Program-made: the position numbers and the translations under genes | Notes under the pieces: generated by a model | The model's input: the letters and a program-made list of their open reading frames with translations, nothing else | Database searches by the model: none | Told to the model about the DNA's origin: nothing | Part shown: positions 38,343 through 46,218 of the stretch, piece after piece | How positions within the stretch are numbered: position 1 is the first letter of the stretch | How the letters are laid out: every line of letters begins with the position of its first letter | From: Flagellimonas allohymeniacidonis | GTDB taxonomy: Bacteria; Bacteroidota; Bacteroidia; Flavobacteriales; Flavobacteriaceae | Direction: 5' to 3' | Assembly: GCF_004296335.1 (NCBI RefSeq) | Contig: NZ_SGIU01000003.1 | Span: forward strand, 30,731-94,730 | DNA: 64,000 nt

Positions 38343-39125
38343 TTAAAAATCTTTCCGCTTGGCCTTGAACAAAAGTCGCCATACAGGTAAAAAAGTCCAG
38401 AGTATTAAAGTAAAAAGCGAAATGATCAGCCCTTGGTTGGTTCCGAAGAAATTTTTAAATACAGCGCCAGTATATCCCAGCAAGGCCGATATATCCAACT
38501 TTAGTAAAATCAATGTCCGCGAGAGATCAATAGGGTTTAAGAGCGTGGCGACCAAGGAGAAGGTATCTAGGGGATACTCTTCAAAAACAATAAGGGACAT
38601 CAAAAAAAGCCCATCATAAATCACTGCCAAAAACAACCAAACCAAAATGGAATACCCAAAACCCTTGATTTTGTTTTCGTTTACCAAGGCGATATTGAAA
38701 GATAGAGCGGTAAAAATCAATGTTAAAAAGGCACCGTTCACAAGGAGTAGGGTGAAATCGAAAATAGCGGTGCTCTCAAGGAGACCGTAAATGACGAAAG
38801 GAATCCCAAGGCCCAAAAGAAGGCTCAAGGTCAGCGAAAAAGCAACGCCTAAATATTGCCCTAAAAAAATGGAGGAGCGTTTGATGGGCTGAGCCAGCAG
38901 TAACTCAGTAAATTCTTTTGAGTTATAAAAGTACATGACCCCGAAAATCGTCCCGATCAAAGGAACAAGTACAATGATAATGTTCATCAAGGTAATGACC
39001 GCCTTGGAAACATCATTATTTAAAAACAACAATACAAAACCAAGTGCTAGGTAAAAGAGAAAATATACATAGCTCCAACTGCTTCGCATTAAATCATAAA
39101 AGCTGTATTTTAAAATTTTAAACAT
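38343..39125 (-). CDS. nosY: ABC transporter permease NosY
   Basis: A 260-residue membrane protein with six helices of the ABC-2/NosY type; the pattern GVMYFYNSKEFTELLLAQPIKRSSIFLGQYLG near residue 64 is characteristic of this group. With NosF and NosD it forms the Nos copper-sulfide (CuZ) biogenesis transporter in the inner membrane. It overlaps nosF by 8 bases. It is the last gene of the nos run. Confidence 0.92.
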   Translation of the reverse strand: MFKILKYSFYDLMRSSWSYVYFLFYLALGFVLLFLNNDVSKAVITLMNIIIVLVPLIGTIFGVMYFYNSKEFTELLLAQPIKRSSIFLGQYLGVAFSLTLSLLLGLGIPFVIYGLLESTAIFDFTLLLVNGAFLTLIFTALSFNIALVNENKIKGFGYSILVWLFLAVIYDGLFLMSLIVFEEYPLDTFSLVATLLNPIDLSRTLILLKLDISALLGYTGAVFKNFFGTNQGLIISLFTLILWTFLPVWRLLFKAKRKDF

Positions 39126-39828
39126 GCGTAGAGTTTTGGGTAATGGTCGCTATCGCGTGTTCCACATTTTTTTGTTTGGTCTGTTTTTTCAATGCATCCA
39201 CACTTCCTTTGAAGTATATTTTTCCTTCTAGCAGGTATATGATTTCATCGGCCACCTCCTCAACGAAATTCATGATATGTGACGTGACCAGAATGGTCTT
39301 CCCATTGGTTTTTTCATATTGTATGAGCTCCTTAAGATGGATTAAGGCCTTTGGATCTAATCCGGTTGTGGGTTCGTCCAGTATGATCATCGGTTTGTCA
39401 AACATAAAAGTGAGCACGATATTTACTTTTTGTTTGGTTCCTCCGGAAAGCGTGCTGAGTTTTTTGTTCAAAAAAGGTTGAAGGCCAAACAAGTCAATCA
39501 ACTGCTCGTCGTTTGTTGGTTTTTGATGAAGGTCCTTGATCATGTGAATGAGCTCTTTGACCTTTAGATTCCCTGGAAAATTGGCAATCTGGGGCAGGTA
39601 TTCTATTTCTTTGCGATAGGCCCATTGATTCTTGATGCTATTCCCTGAAATTGAAATATTCCCCCGGTTGGGGATTACCATTCCCAAAATAGATTTTATC
39701 AGAGTGGTCTTGCCAGACCCATTCGGACCCAATATGGCAACAATGCCTTTGGACTGAATGTCCAAATCGATGCCCCGTAGAACTTCGTTTTTGCCAAACT
39801 TCTTGTGAAGACCGGTTATTTCAATCAT
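39118..39828 (-). CDS. nosF: ABC transporter ATP-binding protein NosF
   Basis: A 236-residue ABC ATPase with Walker A LGPNGSGKTTL near residue 34, Q-loop LPQ, signature TLSGGTKQKVN near 127 and Walker B MIILDEPTTGLD near 147, then the H-loop VTSH. It powers the NosFDY system that supplies sulfur species for the CuZ centre of NosZ. It overlaps nosD and nosY by 8 bases each. Confidence 0.95.
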   Translation of the reverse strand: MIEITGLHKKFGKNEVLRGIDLDIQSKGIVAILGPNGSGKTTLIKSILGMVIPNRGNISISGNSIKNQWAYRKEIEYLPQIANFPGNLKVKELIHMIKDLHQKPTNDEQLIDLFGLQPFLNKKLSTLSGGTKQKVNIVLTFMFDKPMIILDEPTTGLDPKALIHLKELIQYEKTNGKTILVTSHIMNFVEEVADEIIYLLEGKIYFKGSVDALKKQTKQKNVEHAIATITQNSTHV

Positions 39829-41062
39829 GACTCTTTTTCATTAGAGGATTTGTATCGAAAAGATTATCCGGTGTGAATACCGGAGATACTTTCTCTGAAA
39901 AATCGATGATATCCATGAACAAACTACGCAAAAGGACTATAGTTTCGGGAGTTCTGTTTACAATGTAGGAAAATAATTTTACGGGCCGATAGGGGACATC
40001 CCCTATACCATCATTGTTCAAATCGTACCCTGTGTAGTCGCTCCAAAAATTTTTATCAAAAACATTATCATTAAGACGGCTGTTATAGGAAATGTCAAAA
40101 GAGTTGTACAGAAAGTTGTTTTGTGTAAACGTATTGGAATAGCAGGCTCCCAAAACTTTTATGGCCCAGCCGTTGTTCTTAAAATCATTGCCCTTATATA
40201 CAATTCGATTTGAGCCCTCAATGTTGATTCCTATCGTATTTTCTTCAAAGGTGTTGTTAAAAATTTCAGCATCGTTAATTTCTTTCAGTAGCATTCCGTA
40301 GGCTGCGGTTCCCCAGTTTTTTCGGAAAGTATTGTCGTACATTTTTATCCGTTTGGAAAACATCACGGCAACACCCGCACCGTTGTTTTCGAAGATGTTG
40401 TTCGTATACACATCGTCATTAGAAAACATAAAATGAAGCCCATATCTAAGGTTGTTGGTGCTGGCATTGTCTTTAATCAGAACTTCATCTGAAAACTCCA
40501 GGTAGATACCATCCCTAACACCTTGAACGATATTTCGTTCTACTTCCACATGATTGGAGTACCAGAGCTGAATACCATTTCCCGAGTTATACTCATCCTT
40601 GGCGTCTCCAATAATTTTGTTGTGATATATTCTGCCGTGATTGGATTTCTCAATGTAGATTCCAAAGAAAAGCTTTTCAAGAACCACGTTTTGAATCAAG
40701 AAATTCTTGCTTTTAACAACGCGTATGGCTGCATAGTCTGATGTATAGCTTGTACCAACATTGACAATAAAAAGGCCATCGATGGTTACGTTGTCGGCTA
40801 CAATCCGTATGATTTCACCTTTATCTTCGCCATCTACTACAGGAAAACCTTCACCTTTCAAAGTGAGTGGTTTGTCAACAACAATATTGAACTCTTTATA
40901 AATCCCTTTTTTGATGAGGAGGGTATCAAAATCCGAGGCTAGGGCAATACCTTTTTTGACCGAATTGGCTTTACATGAATTACAGACCAAAATGGTATTG
41001 GCAATAAGTCCGTTTGTCAATAGAAAACAGATGAGCGAAACAAGAGTGCGGAGGGATATCAT
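39821..41062 (-). CDS. nosD: NosD, periplasmic right-handed beta-helix protein
   Basis: A 413-residue protein with a signal peptide (SLICFLLTNGLIAN) and a long right-handed parallel beta-helix made of repeats such as GIYIEKSNHGRIYHNKI, GIQLWYSNHVEVERNIV, GIYLEFSDEVLIKDN and GLHFMFSNDDVYTNN. NosD binds at the periplasmic face of NosFY and helps build the copper centre of NosZ. The repeat pattern and operon position are decisive. The spacing to nosL is 15 bases. Confidence 0.95.
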   Translation of the reverse strand: MISLRTLVSLICFLLTNGLIANTILVCNSCKANSVKKGIALASDFDTLLIKKGIYKEFNIVVDKPLTLKGEGFPVVDGEDKGEIIRIVADNVTIDGLFIVNVGTSYTSDYAAIRVVKSKNFLIQNVVLEKLFFGIYIEKSNHGRIYHNKIIGDAKDEYNSGNGIQLWYSNHVEVERNIVQGVRDGIYLEFSDEVLIKDNASTNNLRYGLHFMFSNDDVYTNNIFENNGAGVAVMFSKRIKMYDNTFRKNWGTAAYGMLLKEINDAEIFNNTFEENTIGINIEGSNRIVYKGNDFKNNGWAIKVLGACYSNTFTQNNFLYNSFDISYNSRLNDNVFDKNFWSDYTGYDLNNDGIGDVPYRPVKLFSYIVNRTPETIVLLRSLFMDIIDFSEKVSPVFTPDNLFDTNPLMKKSHD

Positions 41063-41077
41063 GTATAACGAAATGGC

Positions 41078-41515
41078 TTAGCGAGTTTGAAACTTTGCTT
41101 TAAGTTCTTCCCAGGTGAAAAGTTGACCATCGCTTTCTCGCTGGGTTTTCTGAGCCTCTTCTTTTGATTCGAACGCCGTTAAATATTCGCCCATGGGACT
41201 TGGAATATTTTCACTAATAAGAAACGTAGCTTCAGATGCGTCGACCAGTTGCCCAGGGGAATTATAATCATTTACCAGGAACAAGGCTATTTTAGTACCG
41301 TCGAACTCCTCCAATTGATTGAGCATACATTCCGAGGCATCAAACTTATATACTTTACCCTTATCGGTCACAAACTCAGCCGCATGTTGCTTATCTACAA
41401 TGGTCATTTTACAAAAATGACATGCATCCGTCCCATATTCGATGGGCTTGGGCCCGATGGTGCATGAGCTTAGCATCAAAATCAATAAGCCTATCAAAAC
41501 TGGGTAGAATCTCAT
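41078..41515 (-). CDS. nosL: NosL copper chaperone lipoprotein
   Basis: A 145-residue lipoprotein (LMLSSCTIG, C18) with the NosL Cu(I)-binding motif CHFCKMTI near residue 33 and DASECMLNQL in the second half of the family fold. It delivers copper to apo-NosZ in the periplasm. It overlaps the upstream membrane protein by four bases. Confidence 0.93.
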   Translation of the reverse strand: MRFYPVLIGLLILMLSSCTIGPKPIEYGTDACHFCKMTIVDKQHAAEFVTDKGKVYKFDASECMLNQLEEFDGTKIALFLVNDYNSPGQLVDASEATFLISENIPSPMGEYLTAFESKEEAQKTQRESDGQLFTWEELKAKFQTR

Positions 41516-42168
41516 TTTTTAACCTTTACTTTCATTGTTTGAAGTTTGGCCTGCTTTGGTTTGGATTTCCAAGTCTTTCTACCCAATAAAAAGGCAAGCA
41601 CAGTCAACATCATTCCCGTAAACATCATCCAAGCTCCAGAGGACGGTAATGAAGTTACGTCAAAATTCAACATTTTCACATGTCCAAAAAGTGGAGGCTT
41701 ATAGGTCATCGGAGTTCCATCGGGATTGGCAAGTTTCATGATAGCATTCGGGTCCAAATTAGTACCGTAATCAACCATCCAAGCATTAAAATCATACATG
41801 CCCAGCACTCCCAAAATGGACATCAGTATAAACCAACCCACAAACCAATTTGGGGAAAGAATTTTGAAATAACCCAATAAGCCCACTAAAACCCCCAGTG
41901 CCACCATACCTCCTATGATCAATGGGAAAGTTGAAAACTCCCACATATCTTCAGACTTAGGAAGGGTTTTCATTCCTATGTAGTGGTTAAGGCCATCTAT
42001 ATTTTGAATATCAAACTCGTTTACCCCCTGAATTCCATCAATATGAATGTTCATACCCAAAGGCTCAGGATATTGAGGTGCTCCGAGCATAATGTTCCAC
42101 AAAGGGAAAAAGTATAAGCCCAGAAGAAACAAAGGTCCAATCATCATCAGGAAACTTGCTTTTTTCAT
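41512..42168 (-). CDS. Nos-cluster membrane protein of unknown role
   Basis: A 218-residue protein with four predicted helices (residues 7-25, 83-105, about 110-130 and about 185-205) and a periplasmic loop between the first two that begins PLWNIMLGAPQYPEPLGM and contains GLNHYIGMKTL. Another loop has NPDGTPMTYKPPLFGHVKML. Histidines and methionines near membrane edges could bind copper or a haem, but no defined motif exists. Proteins of this type occur in Bacteroidetes nos loci between nosZ and nosL; the role is unproven. Possible link to electron delivery or copper handling. Confidence 0.8.
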   Translation of the reverse strand: MKKASFLMMIGPLFLLGLYFFPLWNIMLGAPQYPEPLGMNIHIDGIQGVNEFDIQNIDGLNHYIGMKTLPKSEDMWEFSTFPLIIGGMVALGVLVGLLGYFKILSPNWFVGWFILMSILGVLGMYDFNAWMVDYGTNLDPNAIMKLANPDGTPMTYKPPLFGHVKMLNFDVTSLPSSGAWMMFTGMMLTVLAFLLGRKTWKSKPKQAKLQTMKVKVKK

Positions 42169-42225
42169 AGCCGTTGGATTATTGTATTGTTTTGATAAGT
42201 GATTCGATAGAAATCTTTAGGCAAA

Positions 42226-42252
42226 GCGGGCAGCAGCATTTGCGCTGCCCGC
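42226..42252 (-). other. Strong hairpin downstream of nosZ
   Basis: A perfect 9-bp stem GCGGGCAGC / GCTGCCCGC with a 9-base loop lies 26 bases after the nosZ stop and before the next nos gene. It lacks a long T run, so it is more likely an attenuator or a 3' RNA-stabilising structure than a full terminator. Confidence 0.6.
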
Positions 42253-42277
42253 CTCAAGTTTGAAAAAACATGAGTGT

Positions 42278-44236
42278 TTATTCACCCAAAGACCATGATA
42301 GATCAATGTTGGCATTCGCAGGGGAAACCCTTACATAACCCTGCATTTCTTGGTGCAATGCCGAACAGAAATCTGTGCAATAAAACGGCCAAACACCAAC
42401 TTGCTTGGGTTCCCAGACCGAGGTCTTGGTCTGGCCTGGCATAACCAATATTTCAGATGTGTTCTGTCCCAGCATGGAGAATCCATGGGGCACATCAAAA
42501 TCTTGCTCATGATTGGTGATATGGAAATATACCTTATCTCCAACCTTGACTCCTTCTATATTGTCAGGAGTGAAATGACTTCGAATCGTTGACATGTAAA
42601 TATGCACTTCGTTACCGTTGCGTTCCACCCTGGCTTGATCAGGTGACGTCACCGCATAAGGGTGTTTATTCTCATCCAAACGGTAAATTTTCTTGGAATT
42701 GGCTCTCAATAGATCAGCTGGACAACCTGCTGCATAATGGGGTTCTCCATGGGTTGGAAAGTCATAGATCAACTCCATCTTCTCACCAGAGATATCATAA
42801 ATCTGCGCAGAGTGTTCCATTTCTGGCCCTGTGGGCAAATAACGATCTTTGGTGATTTTGTTCATGGCCACCACATACTTTCCGAAAGGTTTACGTGAGT
42901 TACCTCCAGGAATCATAAGGTGTCCTACTGAATAGAATGTGGGTTTACGATCAACAACCTCCCAAGTTTCCAATTTCCATTTTACCACTTCTGAAGAAAT
43001 GAAGAACGTGGTGTACGCATTGCCACTACTGTCAAATTCTGTGTGCAGTGGGCCCAATCCACCACTTTTTACAACCCCTGCCATTACATCCTCAAATTTG
43101 AGAATAGGTATACCATAGGCTTCACCATCAAATTTTTCCGCCTCAATGGCTTCCAACATTTTGGTAAACGAATGTACAGTTAGGTCTGCAGAAAGTTTTC
43201 CGGCGCCAATGATGTACTCACCAGATGGGTCAACATCGCAGCCGTGCGGTGATTTTGGTGTTGGAAGGAAGAATACCGCTCCGGGCACTTCTGTGGGATC
43301 GACCGTCAGCACCTCTTTTACCATGGTTGAGGTGCCTGTATGTGTTTCTTCATTATATACGTTGTGGGCATAGTTGGTTGCCATTTTTGTTCCTCCGCCG
43401 TTGTTCACAAATTCTTCGATTTTTTTCCAGTTGATGGCTGCTATAAAATCTTTATCGTTTTGCGAAGAGTTTACTTCCATCAAAGAATTGGCTTCTTCGG
43501 TGTTATAGGTGCTAAAGAAATGCCAGCCGTGGGATTTCCCTCTTCCCGGATGGGAAAGATCATAGTTGAACCCAGGCATCATTACTTGGAATTTAAGGTC
43601 CAAGCGTCCATCTTCTGGATTTACACTGATAAAACTCAAGGCTCCTTTAAAGTTACCTTTGTATTCATTGATTGGCATATCCCTCTGTGGTACGGGAACG
43701 GCAAATCGGGTTCCTGCAATCACATATTCCGTGTTTTCAGTGATGAACGCAGAACTGTGGTTACCGGCACTGTTCGGAATTTCAATAATCTCCTCTGTCT
43801 CAAACGTACTCAGACTGATTCTTGCGATTCTCGGGGTATTGTTCCCGTTAACGAATATCCATCGACCATCAAGTTCCCCATTGGTTTGTGAAATATCGGG
43901 GTGGTGCAAATCGTCCCATGGAATAAATCCATGTGAGGTATTCAGCATGGGCTTCGTCTCTTCCGAATAACCATAACCAGAGGTAGGAAATTGCGAGAAT
44001 ACTGGAATTTCCTTGAACATTCTACCGGAAGGAAGTCCATAAACCGTTAGGTTACCACTATAACCGCCCGATAGGAAGGCATAAAACTCATCTTGCTCCC
44101 CGGGAGCTACATATACTTTCTCCGCTGCGCTGGACGCCAATGCTCCATTTCCAGAGCCATCACCTCCTGGCTTGCAGCCAAAGAGAAGAAGGGTCAATCC
44201 CATAAGGGTGCCAAAAAAATAATTCAGTTTTCTCAT
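42278..44236 (-). CDS. nosZ: Nitrous oxide reductase NosZ (clade II type)
   Basis: A 652-residue NosZ. The C-terminal cupredoxin domain has the CuA site YCTDFCSALHQEM (two Cys, His, Met near 618-629). The seven-bladed propeller carries the CuZ histidines, visible in DDLHHPD near 110 and GKSHGWHFF near 233. The N-terminus has a Sec-type lipoprotein signal (LLLFGCKPG, C21) in place of a Tat signal, which fits the clade II enzymes and suggests membrane attachment. It reduces N2O to N2. Neighbours nosL, nosD, nosF, nosY support assembly; nosR is absent. Confidence 0.97.
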   Translation of the reverse strand: MRKLNYFFGTLMGLTLLLFGCKPGGDGSGNGALASSAAEKVYVAPGEQDEFYAFLSGGYSGNLTVYGLPSGRMFKEIPVFSQFPTSGYGYSEETKPMLNTSHGFIPWDDLHHPDISQTNGELDGRWIFVNGNNTPRIARISLSTFETEEIIEIPNSAGNHSSAFITENTEYVIAGTRFAVPVPQRDMPINEYKGNFKGALSFISVNPEDGRLDLKFQVMMPGFNYDLSHPGRGKSHGWHFFSTYNTEEANSLMEVNSSQNDKDFIAAINWKKIEEFVNNGGGTKMATNYAHNVYNEETHTGTSTMVKEVLTVDPTEVPGAVFFLPTPKSPHGCDVDPSGEYIIGAGKLSADLTVHSFTKMLEAIEAEKFDGEAYGIPILKFEDVMAGVVKSGGLGPLHTEFDSSGNAYTTFFISSEVVKWKLETWEVVDRKPTFYSVGHLMIPGGNSRKPFGKYVVAMNKITKDRYLPTGPEMEHSAQIYDISGEKMELIYDFPTHGEPHYAAGCPADLLRANSKKIYRLDENKHPYAVTSPDQARVERNGNEVHIYMSTIRSHFTPDNIEGVKVGDKVYFHITNHEQDFDVPHGFSMLGQNTSEILVMPGQTKTSVWEPKQVGVWPFYCTDFCSALHQEMQGYVRVSPANANIDLSWSLGE

Positions 44237-44261
44237 TGTGTTGATTCTTTTAGATTAGCAT

Positions 44262-44837
44262 TTAGTTTTCTGGGGGTAATATCACGGCATCCACGACATG
44301 TACAATGCCATTACCGGCGGAGATACTTGCCACTATTTTGGCCCCTCCAACATATACCTCTCCATCTTTCACTTCGATAGTGGTGTTTTGATCATTGGCC
44401 TGTCCCAGTTTTTTGAATTTTTTCAGGAATTCCTTGGAATAGTTGCCAGGGGTCACATGATGCTTAAGAATATTGGCCAAAGCATCTTTGTTTTCTGGTT
44501 TAAGTAAATTTTCCACGGTTCCCTCGGGTAAGGCGTCAAAAGCAGCATTTGTTGGCGCAAACACCATCAAAGGCCCTGCATTTACAAGTGCGTTTTCTAG
44601 GTTGGCCGCTTGCACTGCGGCTACCAAAGTGGTATGATCAGGGGATCCTATGGCAATCTGAAGCACATTGGGTGTAGACCCATCGTCTTCGATGAAAGCC
44701 TGCCCTTGTTTTACGGTTTCTTCGGTCGTCTCAGAATCTGCCGATGTAGTTTCTTTTTGATTCCCATTTTTGCATCCAAATAATAGTAAAACGGCAAAAA
44801 GGGAACCCATTACAATTTTAAGGTGGGTAGTTTTCAT
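44262..44837 (-). CDS. Fasciclin-domain lipoprotein in the nos operon
   Basis: A 191-residue lipoprotein (VLLLFGCKNG, C22), with an acidic linker then one FAS1 domain: AGPLMVFAPTNAAFDALPEGTVENLL near residue 105 and AGNGIVHVVDAVILPPEN at the C-terminus. FAS1 domains bind partner proteins or surfaces. It lies between the cytochrome c gene (5-base gap) and nosZ (25 bases), so it shares the nos promoter. A role as adaptor between electron donor and NosZ is a guess. The ATG at 44837 was chosen for its lipoprotein signal; the open frame extends 55 codons into the cytochrome gene. Confidence 0.9.
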   Translation of the reverse strand: MKTTHLKIVMGSLFAVLLLFGCKNGNQKETTSADSETTEETVKQGQAFIEDDGSTPNVLQIAIGSPDHTTLVAAVQAANLENALVNAGPLMVFAPTNAAFDALPEGTVENLLKPENKDALANILKHHVTPGNYSKEFLKKFKKLGQANDQNTTIEVKDGEVYVGGAKIVASISAGNGIVHVVDAVILPPEN

Positions 44838-44842
44838 AATTA

Positions 44843-45352
44843 TTATTCTAAGGTTCTGAAGTATTCTAAAATTGACCGGGCTTCTTCCACGGTAATGTTC
44901 TGATTGGCCATGGCAGCTCCGTTGAATTCCACAAGAAGATCCTTGGCACAACGGTCTTGCTCCACCATCAATTGAGGATCCAAAATCATGTTCATAATCC
45001 ATTCAGGACTTCTTCGCTTAAGGATGCCTGTTGGTGATGGACCAATAAACCTTTTATCTATTTTGTGACAGGCGGTACAGTTGGTCTTGAAAAGGGCACC
45101 ACCGGCTTCAACCATCTCCATATTTATTTCGGGATCTAAGGGAAGATTTTTTATTTGGCCAACACCTTTGTTGTCCAATGTAATTCGCTCTGAGGCAGGA
45201 ACCTCGTTGGTTTCTGGTGTAGTCGCTTCGGTTTGCTCGGTAGATTTAGTTCGATCTACACTAAAACCATCGGATTTTTTCTCTTGTTTTCCTCCACAGG
45301 ACACTAAAAAAAGGGAGATGAGAAAACAGAGTATTGCGAAATTAATTTTCAT
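44843..45352 (-). CDS. Lipoprotein cytochrome c, first gene of the nos operon
   Basis: A 169-residue lipoprotein (LFLVSCGGK, C19) with a long acidic linker and a single class I cytochrome c domain: haem-binding CTACHK near residue 94 and the axial Met in NGAAMANQN near 148. It probably passes electrons to NosZ or another periplasmic enzyme, which is inferred from its position at the head of the operon with nosZ. It is divergent from the Rrf2 regulator; the intergenic operator lies in front of it. Confidence 0.92.
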   Translation of the reverse strand: MKINFAILCFLISLFLVSCGGKQEKKSDGFSVDRTKSTEQTEATTPETNEVPASERITLDNKGVGQIKNLPLDPEINMEMVEAGGALFKTNCTACHKIDKRFIGPSPTGILKRRSPEWIMNMILDPQLMVEQDRCAKDLLVEFNGAAMANQNITVEEARSILEYFRTLE

Positions 45353-45376
45353 AGGGAGCGGTTTTTAATGAATGCT

Positions 45377-45384
45377 CAAAAATA
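45377..45384 (-). promoter_or_regulatory. -7 promoter element of the cytochrome c - nos operon
   Basis: On the minus strand TATTTTTG ends 24 bases before the cytochrome c start; transcription would begin near 45372. No TTG is present at -33; instead the inverted repeat described separately covers this region. Confidence 0.6.
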
Positions 45385-45402
45385 TTAGCCTTTAACTGTG
45401 GA

Positions 45403-45424
45403 AAATATGATATCGGTCATATTT
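45403..45424. promoter_or_regulatory. CRP/FNR-geometry inverted repeat upstream of the nos operon
   Basis: AAATATGA, six bases TATCGG, then TCATATTT: a perfect 8-bp inverted repeat whose TATGA-N6-TCATA core has CRP/FNR-family spacing. Its centre (45413.5) is about 41.5 bases before the predicted nos transcript start, the class II activator position. It also lies before the Rrf2 gene on the other side. Confidence 0.65.
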
Positions 45425-45472
45425 AAGACAAAAACATCTTTTAATTTTTACTTTTACAAAAAGAATTGTTCC

Positions 45473-45904
45473 ATGTTATCCAAATCCTCTAAATACGCTA
45501 TAAAAGGTGTACTGTTTCTCGCCTTAAATTCCGATGAGAAAAAGAAAGTACAGGCAAAAGACTTAAGCGCACCCATCAATGCTCCATCATCATATATTGC
45601 CAAGCTGCTTCAGGAGTTGGTTCGACATGGCATTGTTTCATCCTTGAAAGGACCAAAAGGAGGGTTTTATTTAAATGACGACAACAGACAAGTAAGCGTG
45701 ATGCGCATTGTTGATGTTATTGATGGGCACGATAAATTTAGCTCATGTATGCTGAGTCTTGAAGAATGCGATGCAGAGAATCCTTGTCCGTTGCATGACT
45801 TGGTATCGAACGGAAAATCAGAGGTTGTCAAAAATTTGGAGAATACGACCATCGAGGCCCTTGTTTCGGAGATACAGTTGGGCAAATCCGTTTTACCTTT
45901 ATGA
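45473..45904 (+). CDS. Rrf2-family transcriptional regulator with Fe-S cysteines
   Basis: A 143-residue Rrf2 protein: N-terminal winged helix (SKSSKYAIKGVLFLAL...APSSYIAKLLQELVRHGIVSSLKGPKGGF) and three cysteines C92, C99 and C105 with spacing close to IscR and NsrR, so a [Fe-S] cluster ligand set is likely. NO- or iron-sulfur-sensing is inferred from the divergent nos genes, not shown. The ATG at 45473 was chosen because the family starts with MLSKSSKYA; a longer frame from 45398 would run through the promoter region. Followed by about 90 bases of non-coding sequence and the tRNA-Lys terminator. Confidence 0.92.
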   Translation: MLSKSSKYAIKGVLFLALNSDEKKKVQAKDLSAPINAPSSYIAKLLQELVRHGIVSSLKGPKGGFYLNDDNRQVSVMRIVDVIDGHDKFSSCMLSLEECDAENPCPLHDLVSNGKSEVVKNLENTTIEALVSEIQLGKSVLPL

Positions 45905-45990
45905 AAAATTCGAATTCCTGATGGATATTACTTTGTAGGGGGAGATATTTTATACCCGTATCACGTTCTTTGGCTGAAACCCGTAAAACA

Positions 45991-46016
45991 AAAAAGCCTG
46001 AAATTTTTCAGGCTTT
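45991..46016 (-). terminator. Terminator of tRNA-Lys (also able to stop the Rrf2 transcript)
   Basis: An 11-bp stem AAAGCCTGAAA / TTTCAGGCTTT with a 2-base centre, giving T runs on both strands. Confidence 0.8.
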
Positions 46017-46034
46017 GGTTTGGAATATTTTAAG

Positions 46035-46107
46035 TGACCTGACTGGGGCTCGAACCCAGGACCCTCTCCTTAAAAGGGAGATGCTCTACCAACTGAGCTA
46101 TCAGGTC
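46035..46107 (-). tRNA. tRNA-Lys (anticodon TTT)
   Basis: A 73-base tRNA: acceptor GACCTGA / TCAGGTC, D-arm GCTCAGTTGGTAGAGC, anticodon stem TCTCC / GGAGA around loop CTTTTAA (anticodon TTT), T-arm CTGGGTTCGAGCCCCAG and discriminator A at 46035. CCA is not encoded. Confidence 0.97.
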
Positions 46108-46128
46108 TCCACTTACTTATTGCGCTAA

Positions 46129-46143
46129 GCGGGTGCAAATATA
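46129..46143 (-). promoter_or_regulatory. Promoter -7 element and initial transcribed region of tRNA-Lys
   Basis: The minus strand reads TATATTTGCACCCGC, identical over 15 bases to the sequence before the putative rRNA leader at 63847-63861. Confidence 0.75.
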
Positions 46144-46178
46144 AGTTCTAAAATTTATTTGGCAAGCCCAAATAGTGA

Positions 46179-46186
46179 TAAATTTG
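46179..46186 (+). promoter_or_regulatory. -7 promoter element for aroK
   Basis: TAAATTTG followed by TG lies 32 bases before the aroK ATG. A TTTG occurs 17 bases upstream of it, slightly closer than usual. Confidence 0.5.
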
Positions 46187-46218
46187 TGTTTTTTTGAGAA
46201 CACGATTAATTGGGATAA

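Noticed and set aside
43340..43891. Long open frame (183 codons) on the plus strand inside nosZ
   Set aside because: It is antisense to a clearly conserved nosZ, has no promoter and shows no protein family pattern; a frame artefact of nosZ codon use.
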